In this document: positions 41,676 through 48,830 of the stretch, piece by piece | Numbering within the stretch: the stretch's first letter is position 1 | How the letters are laid out: every line of letters begins with the position of its first letter | Source: an uncultured Atopobiaceae bacterium | GTDB lineage: Bacteria > Actinomycetota > Coriobacteriia > Coriobacteriales > Atopobiaceae | Direction: 5' to 3' | DNA: 64,000 nucleotides | Assembly: GCA_944321515.1 (NCBI GenBank) | Contig: CALULO010000006.1 | Location: forward strand, 62,001 to 126,000 | Position numbers and translations under genes: made by a program | The notes under the pieces: model-generated | What the model saw: only the letters and a program-made list of their open reading frames with translations | Databases searched by the model: none | Told to the model about the DNA's origin: nothing

Positions 41676-42907
41676 CGCACGGGCCTGCGCCCGAGGGCCA
41701 CGTCAAGGGCGACGAGGGCGCAGGCCACGAGCGAGAAGATTCCGCCGACGAGCCCCACGGACCCCAGGCCCGGCCCGCTCACGACTGCGCCGCCGACGGT
41801 CGTCCCGAAGGCGATTCCGATGTTGAACGACATGGGCTCGAGCGAGCTGGCAAGCGTGAGGGCCTTGGGGTGCCGCTGGCGGGCGATGCGCATGAACAGC
41901 GTGACGCAGGGCACCGAGACCACGTACATGCTGAGGCCGATGAGCAGGACCGGGGCAAGCGCCGTCGGCATGGAGGTCCCCACGAGCCAGAGCGCCAGCA
42001 GCAGGGCGGCCTGGACGATGAAGGAGGGGACCAGGGCGCGCAGGCCAAAGCGGGAGTCCACCCAGCCGGAGAGCAGGTTGGAGAAGAAGCACACCACGCC
42101 GTAGGCCATCAGGACGGCGCTCGTGCTGACCGCGTCCATGCCGAGGAAGCTCTCGAGGTAGGGGCTCACGTACCCGTAGAAGACGTAGACCGACCCCACG
42201 CCAAAGACAAAGACGGCCATGGTGCAGAGCGCCTGGGGCTCAAGGAGGATGGCGGCCTGCTCACGCGCCGTGGCGGGCTCGTCGGTGTTTCCGGAGCGGG
42301 GCAGCACGAGCACGAGGGACACACCGACGACGAGGGAGAAGACAAGCGTGGCGTCCATCACGGCGTGCCAGCCGACCGTCTCGGCGAGCATCTTGCCTGC
42401 GGACGTGGCCACCACCATGGCGACGGAGAACGCCGCATAGACCACCGACACGACGAGCGACGTGCTCCCCGCCCCCACGAGCTCCGGGATGAAGGTGACT
42501 CCCACCGCCAGGAAGGCGCCGCAGACGGCCCCGAGCATGACGCGCGAGGCGAGAAGGACCTCGAAGGTGGGGGAGAGCGCCATGGCCAGGTTGGCGAGGG
42601 CGAAGATGACCGCATAGGTGACGAGCAGGGTGAAGCGGCGGAAACGGCCGGTTGCAACGGCGAGCAGTGGTGTGCACACGGCATAGGTGATGGAGAAGCA
42701 GCTGATGAGCTCGCCCACACGGGCAAGGCTCACGTTGAAGGCCTCGGAGAGCTCGGGCTCGATTCCAATGACGGCGAACTCCGAGGCACCAAGCGAGAAG
42801 CCCAGCAGGACGAGAAGCGCCACGCACAGGCGCGCATGTCCGGGAGAGACGTGCGACGCCCCCTCGCCCTTCTCGTCGGTTGTTGTCTTGTCGATGCTGG
42901 TGCTCAT
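41654..42907 (-). CDS. MFS transporter, DHA1 (AraJ-like) family
   Basis: 417 residues with twelve predicted helices. GFSLGASEFAVIGIEPEL in helix 1 and the ASRVMLGAVCGAF motif of helix 4-5 are hallmarks of the DHA1 drug/sugar efflux group (PbuE/AraJ/YdhP). Proton antiport of small molecules is expected; the substrate is not known. The coding ends overlap those of the convergent ABC permease. The upstream 276-bp gap to the split XRE gene contains a TTGACA at about 43,064 but no clear -10 partner. Confidence 0.88.
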   Translation of the reverse strand: MSTSIDKTTTDEKGEGASHVSPGHARLCVALLVLLGFSLGASEFAVIGIEPELSEAFNVSLARVGELISCFSITYAVCTPLLAVATGRFRRFTLLVTYAVIFALANLAMALSPTFEVLLASRVMLGAVCGAFLAVGVTFIPELVGAGSTSLVVSVVYAAFSVAMVVATSAGKMLAETVGWHAVMDATLVFSLVVGVSLVLVLPRSGNTDEPATAREQAAILLEPQALCTMAVFVFGVGSVYVFYGYVSPYLESFLGMDAVSTSAVLMAYGVVCFFSNLLSGWVDSRFGLRALVPSFIVQAALLLALWLVGTSMPTALAPVLLIGLSMYVVSVPCVTLFMRIARQRHPKALTLASSLEPMSFNIGIAFGTTVGGAVVSGPGLGSVGLVGGIFSLVACALVALDVALGRRPVRQSSRVS

Positions 42908-43183
42908 GTTTTCGCTCGCTCTCTCGTGGGGGATTCCGCGCGACAGTCTAGCGCAAGCACCGTGGAGGGGGCGTACTGGGACCTCAGCTGTAACGTACGG
43001 CCGAGGTCCCTCAGGCGCTGGAGATCACTGTGTTTTCCCAGCTCAGGGGCATGTAAAGAACTCTTGACAGGCGATTCACGCCCAGAGGGGCCCGATGTCG
43101 GGAACCATTGATGGTACGATGCGTCGCGATGCGGCATGGTCTGGCCCGTAGGGGCCGCGCCGAGGCGATGGGAGAGAAAGGGC

Positions 43184-43345
43184 ATGGAGATCGGGGCACG
43201 CATACGCGAGCGCCGCACGGCGGCGGGGATGTCGCAGGACGACCTCGCGGCCCGGGTGTACGTGAGCCGCCAGACGATCAGCTCCTGGGAGAACGGCGTC
43301 AGGCAAAATGGTCTTACAGGGTTTTGCCCTGCGACGATACACTGA
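43184..43345 (+). pseudogene. 5' part of XRE-type membrane regulator, cut by the integrated element
   Basis: ATG 43184 behind GGGAGAGAAAGGGC begins IGARIRERRTAAGMSQDD, and VSRQTISSWEN completes an XRE helix-turn-helix. After residue 37 (AAC, 43292-43294) the sequence leaves the gene and enters the element, ending at a TGA 16 codons later. The rest of the gene is at 62438-62956. As it stands, a 53-residue peptide with an entire DNA-binding domain could still be made. Confidence 0.88.
43295..43321 (+). other. attL: GG core plus element arm
   Basis: Core GG (43295-43296) is followed by the arm CGTCAGGCAAAATG (43297-43310) and TCTTACA. This arm matches the inverted right arm (62413-62437) at 19 of 25 positions. 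Host sequence lies to the left. Confidence 0.82.
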
Positions 43346-43393
43346 TGATACAGTGAGACGATACGTGGTAACAGCGAAAAGTTGAAAACTCGC

Positions 43394-43422
43394 TTGTTTG
43401 CCGACGCAAACTGACCTAGAAT
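43394..43422 (+). promoter_or_regulatory. Element promoter ahead of xis-primase genes
   Basis: TTGTTT (43394-43399), 17-bp spacer, TAGAAT (43417-43422). It would give a ~200-nt structured leader before the xis gene. Confidence 0.55.
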
Positions 43423-43568
43423 AAAGATGTGCGACAAGGCGTCCGTGCAACCACGCACGCGCGGGCGTATCACATTGCGGTGGACCCGGACATTAGGTTA
43501 ACCGGGCACAGCGCACCCGGGCGCGGGTGCTGCCTCTAAGAAGTCGCACGTATCGAGTCGAACTGCCC

Positions 43569-43629
43569 GCCCTCTCGAGAATCTGGCGAGTCCGCTCACG
43601 CGGACCTGATTCTCGAGGAGGGCGTTTTT
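43569..43629 (+). terminator. Leader terminator overlapping the xis ribosome binding site
   Basis: GCCCTC-TCGAGAATC (43569-43583) pairs with GATTCTCGA-GGAGGGC (43608-43623), one bulge, enclosing an inner GTCCGC/GCGGAC hairpin. TTTTT (43625-43629) follows and the xis ATG is at 43631. GAGGAGGG, the only ribosome site, is in the 3' arm, so the structure can stop both transcription and translation. Confidence 0.75.
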
Positions 43630-43630
43630 C

Positions 43631-43930
43631 ATGGCCATTCCCATCACACCGACCGAGGACGTCGAGTACGTTTCGCCGACTGAGGCGAGCGAGCGTGGCT
43701 ACGGTTCGCGCGCGTCCATCCACCGCTGGGCACAGGAGGGCTCGATCCGCTCGATCACAGTGGCGGGTCGCCTCAGGGTCTGCGCCGAGGACTGCGAGGC
43801 CCGCATGCGCGAGAACCGCGTGATCCAGCCTCGCCGAGCCTACAACGCCGTCGCACAGCGCCTGGCGAAGGTGGCGCCCGCGTTCACCCCCGAACAGAAG
43901 AAGCAGCTCGTCGAGCTGCTTTCGAACTAG
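43631..43930 (+). CDS. Excisionase-like helix-turn-helix protein
   Basis: 99 residues. VSPTEASERGYGSRASIHRWAQEGSIRSI is a MerR/excisionase-type winged helix (about 15-43), with GRLRVCAEDCEARM as the following wing. The remainder is a helical tail ending QKKQLVELL. Its position just inside attL and ahead of the replication gene fits a recombination directionality factor or element regulator. Expression appears gated by the leader terminator. Confidence 0.65.
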   Translation: MAIPITPTEDVEYVSPTEASERGYGSRASIHRWAQEGSIRSITVAGRLRVCAEDCEARMRENRVIQPRRAYNAVAQRLAKVAPAFTPEQKKQLVELLSN

Positions 43931-43947
43931 GGAGGCGGGTGATTCAC

Positions 43948-46900
43948 ATGTCTGACGAGAAGTTTCTGAGCGCGCAGAGGCCGCCCGAAATGGAAGAGGC
44001 CGCCCCCGCGCCTGCCAGCGAAATGGGAACGGCCAACACTTCCTCTGAAGTCACCGACAATATTACCATGTCGTATGGTGACGGTCAAGCTATAACCGAA
44101 GAGCATATCAACGAAATCCCGGCTCAGGAGGGCGTGGCAGCGCCCGAGGGCGGAGCCGGGGACCAGGCCCCCGTCGCGCCCTCGCGCGCGGTGTCGGTCG
44201 ACCGCGACCGCCACGCGATGATGTTCGCGCGCTCCCTGCCCGAGCTCAGGCGCGCCGTCGCGAGCCACATCGCTACGGTCGTCGCGAGGCCGGGCGTGAG
44301 GGTCTTCGACGAGCTCATCGGGGCGGAGCCGGGCGAGTTCGGCGGCCCCGACGGCGTGGCGTCCCCCGCTGACTTGACGAACAGCCTCGCCCTCGTGGCC
44401 TCCGCGTTCACGAGCGAGCTCGAGCGCTGGACCGAGATCTGCAACGACCGGCGGCTCGTGAGCGTCGGGAGCAACGCCGAGAGGTCCCGCCGCCGCTGGA
44501 AGTACGACTACACCGGCCCCAACGGCATCGAGGGCGCCATCATGCTCCTGGGCTGGCACGCCAACCCCGAGAACGGCAAGCTCGTCATGGTCGCGGCGCC
44601 CACGCAGGGCTCCGACGAGATCTCCGAGGACGCCGCCGCGCAGGGCTACCTGTGGCACTTCAACGCGACACGCCACATGTGGGAGATGGCCGAGCTCGCC
44701 GACGGCCCGAACGTGATCGGCTACATTCGCCACGCCTTCGACGAGCTGTGCTTCGGGAAGGGAGACCGTCAGTTCAAGGAGTTCAGGGCCTACGTGCGCA
44801 ACCACGTCGAGGTCGTGAACGTCGAGGCCATGATCAAGGCCGGCGAGGTCGATCCGTGCCTTTCGATCACGAACGGCGGCGCGAAGATCTGGAATCGCAA
44901 GACCTTCGAACTCAGCGACCCGACGGGCGACGTCCGCGAGCTCGCGTACAAGAAGACGGCCTTCGGCGTCAACATGGAGGATGACGGCACGGGGCATGCG
45001 GTCGTCGTGGACGAGCCGGAGTGGGACTTCCCCGATACCGATGGCAACATGCAGCACATCCGCGCGAGCGAGCTGTTCGCGAACATGTTCGACGAGCGTG
45101 ACCGCGAGGACGGCGTGGCCATGGTCTGGCAGGTCCTCGAGCAGTTCGTTAATCGGTCGTTCACGGACCGCACGAGCCCTTACCTTTTCGGCCCGGCGGG
45201 CGCGGGCAAGTCGTTCATCGTGCGCACGTGCCAGAGCCTCTGCGGCGGCGACTTCGCCGAGCTCTCGCTCGGCGACTTCGGGAACGACAAGGCCGTGGCG
45301 ACGATCCCCGGCAAGGCAGCCGTCATCGGCGAGGACAACGCGCCCGACGAGAAGATCAAGGGCACGGGCACGCGGCGATTCAAGAATGCCGTCGACCAGG
45401 GCACCGTCTCGGTCGATCCGCTCTACGAGACTCGCAAGAAGTTCGTGACCCACGCCTCGTTCATCCAGGCTGGCAACCAGAGGCCGCGCACGGACGACCG
45501 CTCCGGCGCCGTGGCGTCGCGCCTCGTCATCTGCCCGTTTACGAAGAGCTTCTACCAGGACGAGACGCACAACGAGCACGTCACCGGCGAGCTCCCGGAC
45601 GACCCCGAATGGAAGCGCTGGGCCGCCCAGCAGTCGGCCATCCGCTGCAACGGCCTGTTCGGCCACTACGACATCGAGGGCAACCGCGTCCTCAAGCAGG
45701 CTCACGACGAGTTCGTGGACGCCAACGACTACGTGCGTCTCTTCATGCGTCAGCTCGCCGCCGAGCTCGACGAGGCCAGCGTGGACTGCGTGCCGATGCC
45801 GGCGCTCCACGAGGCGTTCAAGGAGTATTTCAAGGAGAAGATTTCCCAGCGGGGCGCGTCGGCCTCCTTCGACGGCGAGTTCAAGCTGTCGCTCGTCCAG
45901 ATTGCCGACGAGCTGGGCTGGGAGGCTGAGCTGGACGAGCGCGGCCAGTGGAAGACCTCGACGCTACGCCGGGGCTTCTTCGAGCCCGAGCGCCTGCACG
46001 GCGTGCTCGCGCGCTACACCACCACGCGCGGCCACGACTGCGACGGCCAGGTCATCTATTCCAATCAGCGGCTCATGCGCTGGGTGAACGGCCAGGAGCT
46101 CACGGGCGACGCCCTGAACGGCTCGAAGGGTCTGCGCTACCGCTCCGTGCGCGGCGTGCTCTACCGCCGTTCGGCGCTCGAGCGCTACGAGGAGGACGGC
46201 GTCACCCCCGCTCAGGCCCACCTCGCCGAGCGCGCCGAGGAGCACGCGCGCGACTGGGCGCGAGCCACCGACGAGGGAAAGAAGGCCTACGATCGCTTCG
46301 TCAGCAGCCTGCTCGGCTACGGCTTCGGCTCCACGGCTCCCGACTTCGGCGACTTCGCCTCCTTCGGCGCCGACTTCGAGGGCACGGCCCGGGGCACCTA
46401 CGGTGAGGCGCTGTCGGAGACCGGCCTGCCCTACCTGGTGCCGACCTATTGCGAGTGGTTCGAGCAGGGCTGTCCCAGCGAGGTCGTGGGCGGCAACAGC
46501 GTCGCGCCCACGATCAGCTACATGCAGGTAATTGGCGTTCTTGTTGGCCGCACGCGCTCCCGCGTCATCATCCGCGACACGCGTGCGCATTTCGAGGCCT
46601 ATCTCTCGCCCTACGACCCCGACGACGACCCGACGCCCGGCCCCGGTGGCACCCCGACCTCGTCGGACGCCCCCGAGGACGTGAAAACGCCCGACGAAAC
46701 CGCAGCTCAGGGCACGTGCGACGCCTCAGCGCCCGCTGACGGCGCGCACGAGGCCCCCGCGCCCTCGGGTGAGGACCCGGCCACGAACGGGCCGTCAGCG
46801 CCCGCTGAGACGCCCGTTTCGGCCGCGCCTGCGGCCGTGGAGGGCGGTGACGCGGCCGAGGAGGCCCCGGGCGCGCCCGATCCGGGCTACGAGGCGTTCC

Positions 46901-47082
46901 GTCGGCACGCCGAGGGCGCCGTGGAGCACTCGGGCGGCTACGTGATTTACGACGGCGGGCCCGAGGGCGCGATGGTTTGCTGCGAGGTGATTCCCGATGA
47001 CGAGTGGGCCGCCTACGGCCGGCCGGTGAAGCTTCGCGGCACGGTCGAGGTCGACGGCGAGAGGTTGCCGCTGATCGACTGA
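43948..47082 (+). CDS. D5-type primase/helicase (phage/plasmid replication ATPase)
   Basis: 1044 residues. The central SF3/D5-like ATPase has Walker A FGPAGAGKS (about 415-423), Walker B-like AVIGEDNAPDE (about 458-468) and a sensor region FIQAGNQRPR. The N-terminal third lacks a clear zinc finger and may be a divergent primase region. The last ~200 residues include a Pro/Ala/Asp/Glu-rich linker followed by a small folded tail. It likely initiates or drives replication of the excised element from the iteron origin near 60.3 kb. ATG 43948 lies 12 bp after GGAGG; GTG 43939 is an alternative. Confidence 0.85.
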   Translation: MSDEKFLSAQRPPEMEEAAPAPASEMGTANTSSEVTDNITMSYGDGQAITEEHINEIPAQEGVAAPEGGAGDQAPVAPSRAVSVDRDRHAMMFARSLPELRRAVASHIATVVARPGVRVFDELIGAEPGEFGGPDGVASPADLTNSLALVASAFTSELERWTEICNDRRLVSVGSNAERSRRRWKYDYTGPNGIEGAIMLLGWHANPENGKLVMVAAPTQGSDEISEDAAAQGYLWHFNATRHMWEMAELADGPNVIGYIRHAFDELCFGKGDRQFKEFRAYVRNHVEVVNVEAMIKAGEVDPCLSITNGGAKIWNRKTFELSDPTGDVRELAYKKTAFGVNMEDDGTGHAVVVDEPEWDFPDTDGNMQHIRASELFANMFDERDREDGVAMVWQVLEQFVNRSFTDRTSPYLFGPAGAGKSFIVRTCQSLCGGDFAELSLGDFGNDKAVATIPGKAAVIGEDNAPDEKIKGTGTRRFKNAVDQGTVSVDPLYETRKKFVTHASFIQAGNQRPRTDDRSGAVASRLVICPFTKSFYQDETHNEHVTGELPDDPEWKRWAAQQSAIRCNGLFGHYDIEGNRVLKQAHDEFVDANDYVRLFMRQLAAELDEASVDCVPMPALHEAFKEYFKEKISQRGASASFDGEFKLSLVQIADELGWEAELDERGQWKTSTLRRGFFEPERLHGVLARYTTTRGHDCDGQVIYSNQRLMRWVNGQELTGDALNGSKGLRYRSVRGVLYRRSALERYEEDGVTPAQAHLAERAEEHARDWARATDEGKKAYDRFVSSLLGYGFGSTAPDFGDFASFGADFEGTARGTYGEALSETGLPYLVPTYCEWFEQGCPSEVVGGNSVAPTISYMQVIGVLVGRTRSRVIIRDTRAHFEAYLSPYDPDDDPTPGPGGTPTSSDAPEDVKTPDETAAQGTCDASAPADGAHEAPAPSGEDPATNGPSAPAETPVSAAPAAVEGGDAAEEAPGAPDPGYEAFRRHAEGAVEHSGGYVIYDGGPEGAMVCCEVIPDDEWAAYGRPVKLRGTVEVDGERLPLID

Positions 47083-47132
47083 GAGGCGGCCGTGCATTGA
47101 CTGGACGAGATTACGAACGAGAGGAGTTAATC

Positions 47133-47525
47133 GTGAGTGGTGAGTTTGAGGAGCCGCACTATCGTACGTCAGTACACGCCCTTGAAGAGCGTGACGAATG
47201 TCTTAGTTTGCTCAACGGATGGGCCGACGACCTCTTCCATTTGGGAAACAATGACGCGTCGGTCCGCTGGTTTATTCGAAGCGCCCTCGCTGATGGGCGG
47301 ACACCGACCATTTGCGATGTCGAAGGGTGGGTCCGGCATTACTACACGGCGATCACGCCCATCGAAGGCCAGTACTGCGACGGCACCGCCTGTAGCGAAG
47401 AAGAGCGCAACTGCCATGAGTGTCTTGGCGGCATGGCCGTTGAGAGCCACTGCTTCCTGTCCGAGTGGTTCATACGCAAGTTCGCCGAGCGCCTCTGCAA
47501 GGAAGAGGGCATCGCAGTCGAGTGA
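47133..47525 (+). CDS. Small cysteine-rich hypothetical protein of the element
   Basis: 130 residues from GTG 47133 with GAGAGGAGTTAATC upstream. It is acidic, with a cysteine group CDGTACSEEERNCHECLGG near residues 83-99 that could bind zinc. No family is recognised. It lies between the primase and mobilization genes in the same direction. Confidence 0.65.
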   Translation: MSGEFEEPHYRTSVHALEERDECLSLLNGWADDLFHLGNNDASVRWFIRSALADGRTPTICDVEGWVRHYYTAITPIEGQYCDGTACSEEERNCHECLGGMAVESHCFLSEWFIRKFAERLCKEEGIAVE

Positions 47526-47531
47526 CGACCC

Positions 47532-47551
47532 CGCAGGTCTCACGACCTGCG
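47532..47551 (+). promoter_or_regulatory. Short perfect hairpin between element genes
   Basis: CGCAGGTC, loop TCAC, GACCTGCG, just 6 bp after a stop codon. No T-run follows, so it is more likely an RNA-processing or pausing hairpin than a terminator. Confidence 0.4.
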
Positions 47552-47646
47552 TGTCGATACGTCCGTTGCGGGGCCCGCGCTGCGTCGCGCGGCCCCGCCG
47601 GCGGGCGGTGAGCGAGACGAAACGACCTCAAGGGAGTGATCGAACG

Positions 47647-48120
47647 ATGAGCGAGGAGATACACGAGGGCCCGTGGACCGCGTCACCGGACGCGACGGCG
47701 ATGAAGCTCGTGGAGCTGCACCGTCGCAGCATCGAGGACGAGCCCATACCGCCCGACGCGATGGGCTACGAGGAGTTCTGCGAGCTGTGCGAGCGCGTGA
47801 ACGACGAGCGGTTCCACGCGGCGGTCGCCGCAACCGGTTTCAACGGGTACAGCGGCGACCCGCTCGACCCGGAGGTGCTCGAGGTCGAGGCGGTCTACCA
47901 CGCGGCGTGCGAGCTCTTGGCGCGCTTCGTCGCGGACGAGGACGGGTGCGGCAGCGGGCTCGAAGCCGCGCTGCACCTCATCCGCCGTGAGAACGAGACG
48001 TGCGACGAGCATCTGGTCGTCGGGACGATGTGCGACGGCGAGTTCCGCGCGCTCGAGGGCTTCGGTTCCCTCGAAGCCGGGAAGCACGACGGCGAGCCCG
48101 CTAACGAAACGAACGAGTAG
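47647..48120 (+). CDS. Acidic hypothetical protein of the element
   Basis: 157 residues, strongly acidic, mostly helical, with GYEEFCELCERVNDERFHAAV as its most regular stretch. AAGGGAGTGATC precedes ATG 47647. No domain recognised. It is followed 14 bp later by the coiled-coil gene and probably belongs to the same transcript. Confidence 0.65.
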   Translation: MSEEIHEGPWTASPDATAMKLVELHRRSIEDEPIPPDAMGYEEFCELCERVNDERFHAAVAATGFNGYSGDPLDPEVLEVEAVYHAACELLARFVADEDGCGSGLEAALHLIRRENETCDEHLVVGTMCDGEFRALEGFGSLEAGKHDGEPANETNE

Positions 48121-48134
48121 GGAGTGAGCGAACG

Positions 48135-48560
48135 ATGAGTGAGATCAGGATCGACGGCGCGGCGGGTGCGAAGCTCGCGCAGATGCTCGAGGCGGCGACG
48201 CCCGAGCGCGTGGGCGAGCTGAGCGGCAGGGTCGCCGAGGCCGACGCGGAGGTCGAGCTCATGCTCGAGCGCAAGGCGGCCGCCGAGGCGAAGGCGAGGC
48301 GGGCCCGCGCCCGCTACGCCGCCGCGGTCAAGGCGCGCGACGAGCTCGCGCTCGAGCTCGCGATGACCGCGAAGCTCGCCGGCGTCGACCTCGCGGTCGG
48401 CTCCGAGCCGGTCCCGGGCGCGGTGAGCGGACGGGACGCGGCGGGCGGGCCTGCGGGCGGCGAGGGCGCGGACGAGGCTCCCGCCGAGACCGCGACCGCG
48501 CGCCCGCAGGGGGCGGGAGCGCCCGGACCCGTCGTCGGGGACGGGGGCCTCCCGCGCTAG
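48135..48560 (+). CDS. Coiled-coil protein upstream of the relaxase (possible mobilization accessory)
   Basis: 141 residues. Residues about 25-80 form an Ala/Glu/Arg-rich coiled coil; the last ~50 are Gly/Ala/Pro-rich and probably disordered. GGGAGTGAGCGAACG precedes the ATG. Its place just before the oriT-like hairpins and relaxase suggests a MobC-like accessory role, but no family motif is visible. Confidence 0.55.
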   Translation: MSEIRIDGAAGAKLAQMLEAATPERVGELSGRVAEADAEVELMLERKAAAEAKARRARARYAAAVKARDELALELAMTAKLAGVDLAVGSEPVPGAVSGRDAAGGPAGGEGADEAPAETATARPQGAGAPGPVVGDGGLPR

Positions 48561-48682
48561 GCAGGGTGCCGCCCCGCCCTCATGGGCGGGCGCACCCGGC
48601 CCAGCCGCGACCGGCGAGCGCACATGCGCGAGGCCGGGCGGCGGCGCAAGCGCGGGGCCGGAGGCCCCGCTCCCCCGAATGG

Positions 48683-48750
48683 GCCCAAAGGGGTTTTGGC
48701 TCCTGCCAAAACCACCTTTGGGCGAGTTTCTGCGCTCCGCGCCGAAACTC
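48683..48750 (+). other. Candidate oriT (two adjacent inverted repeats)
   Basis: First repeat: GCCCAAAG (48683-48690) with CTTTGGGC (48716-48723), its inner arms GGTTTTGGC/GCCAAAACC adding a long stem. Second: GAGTTTC (48724-48730) with GAAACTC (48744-48750). They abut each other 80 bp before the relaxase start, the usual place for a transfer origin. No known nic sequence was recognised. Confidence 0.55.
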
Positions 48751-48830
48751 GGGAACCGAGGCCATCAGGCCGCAGGCACACGGCGCGCAGATTCGCGCCG
48801 GATAGATTGACAGAAAGGGGGTGCGCCGAC

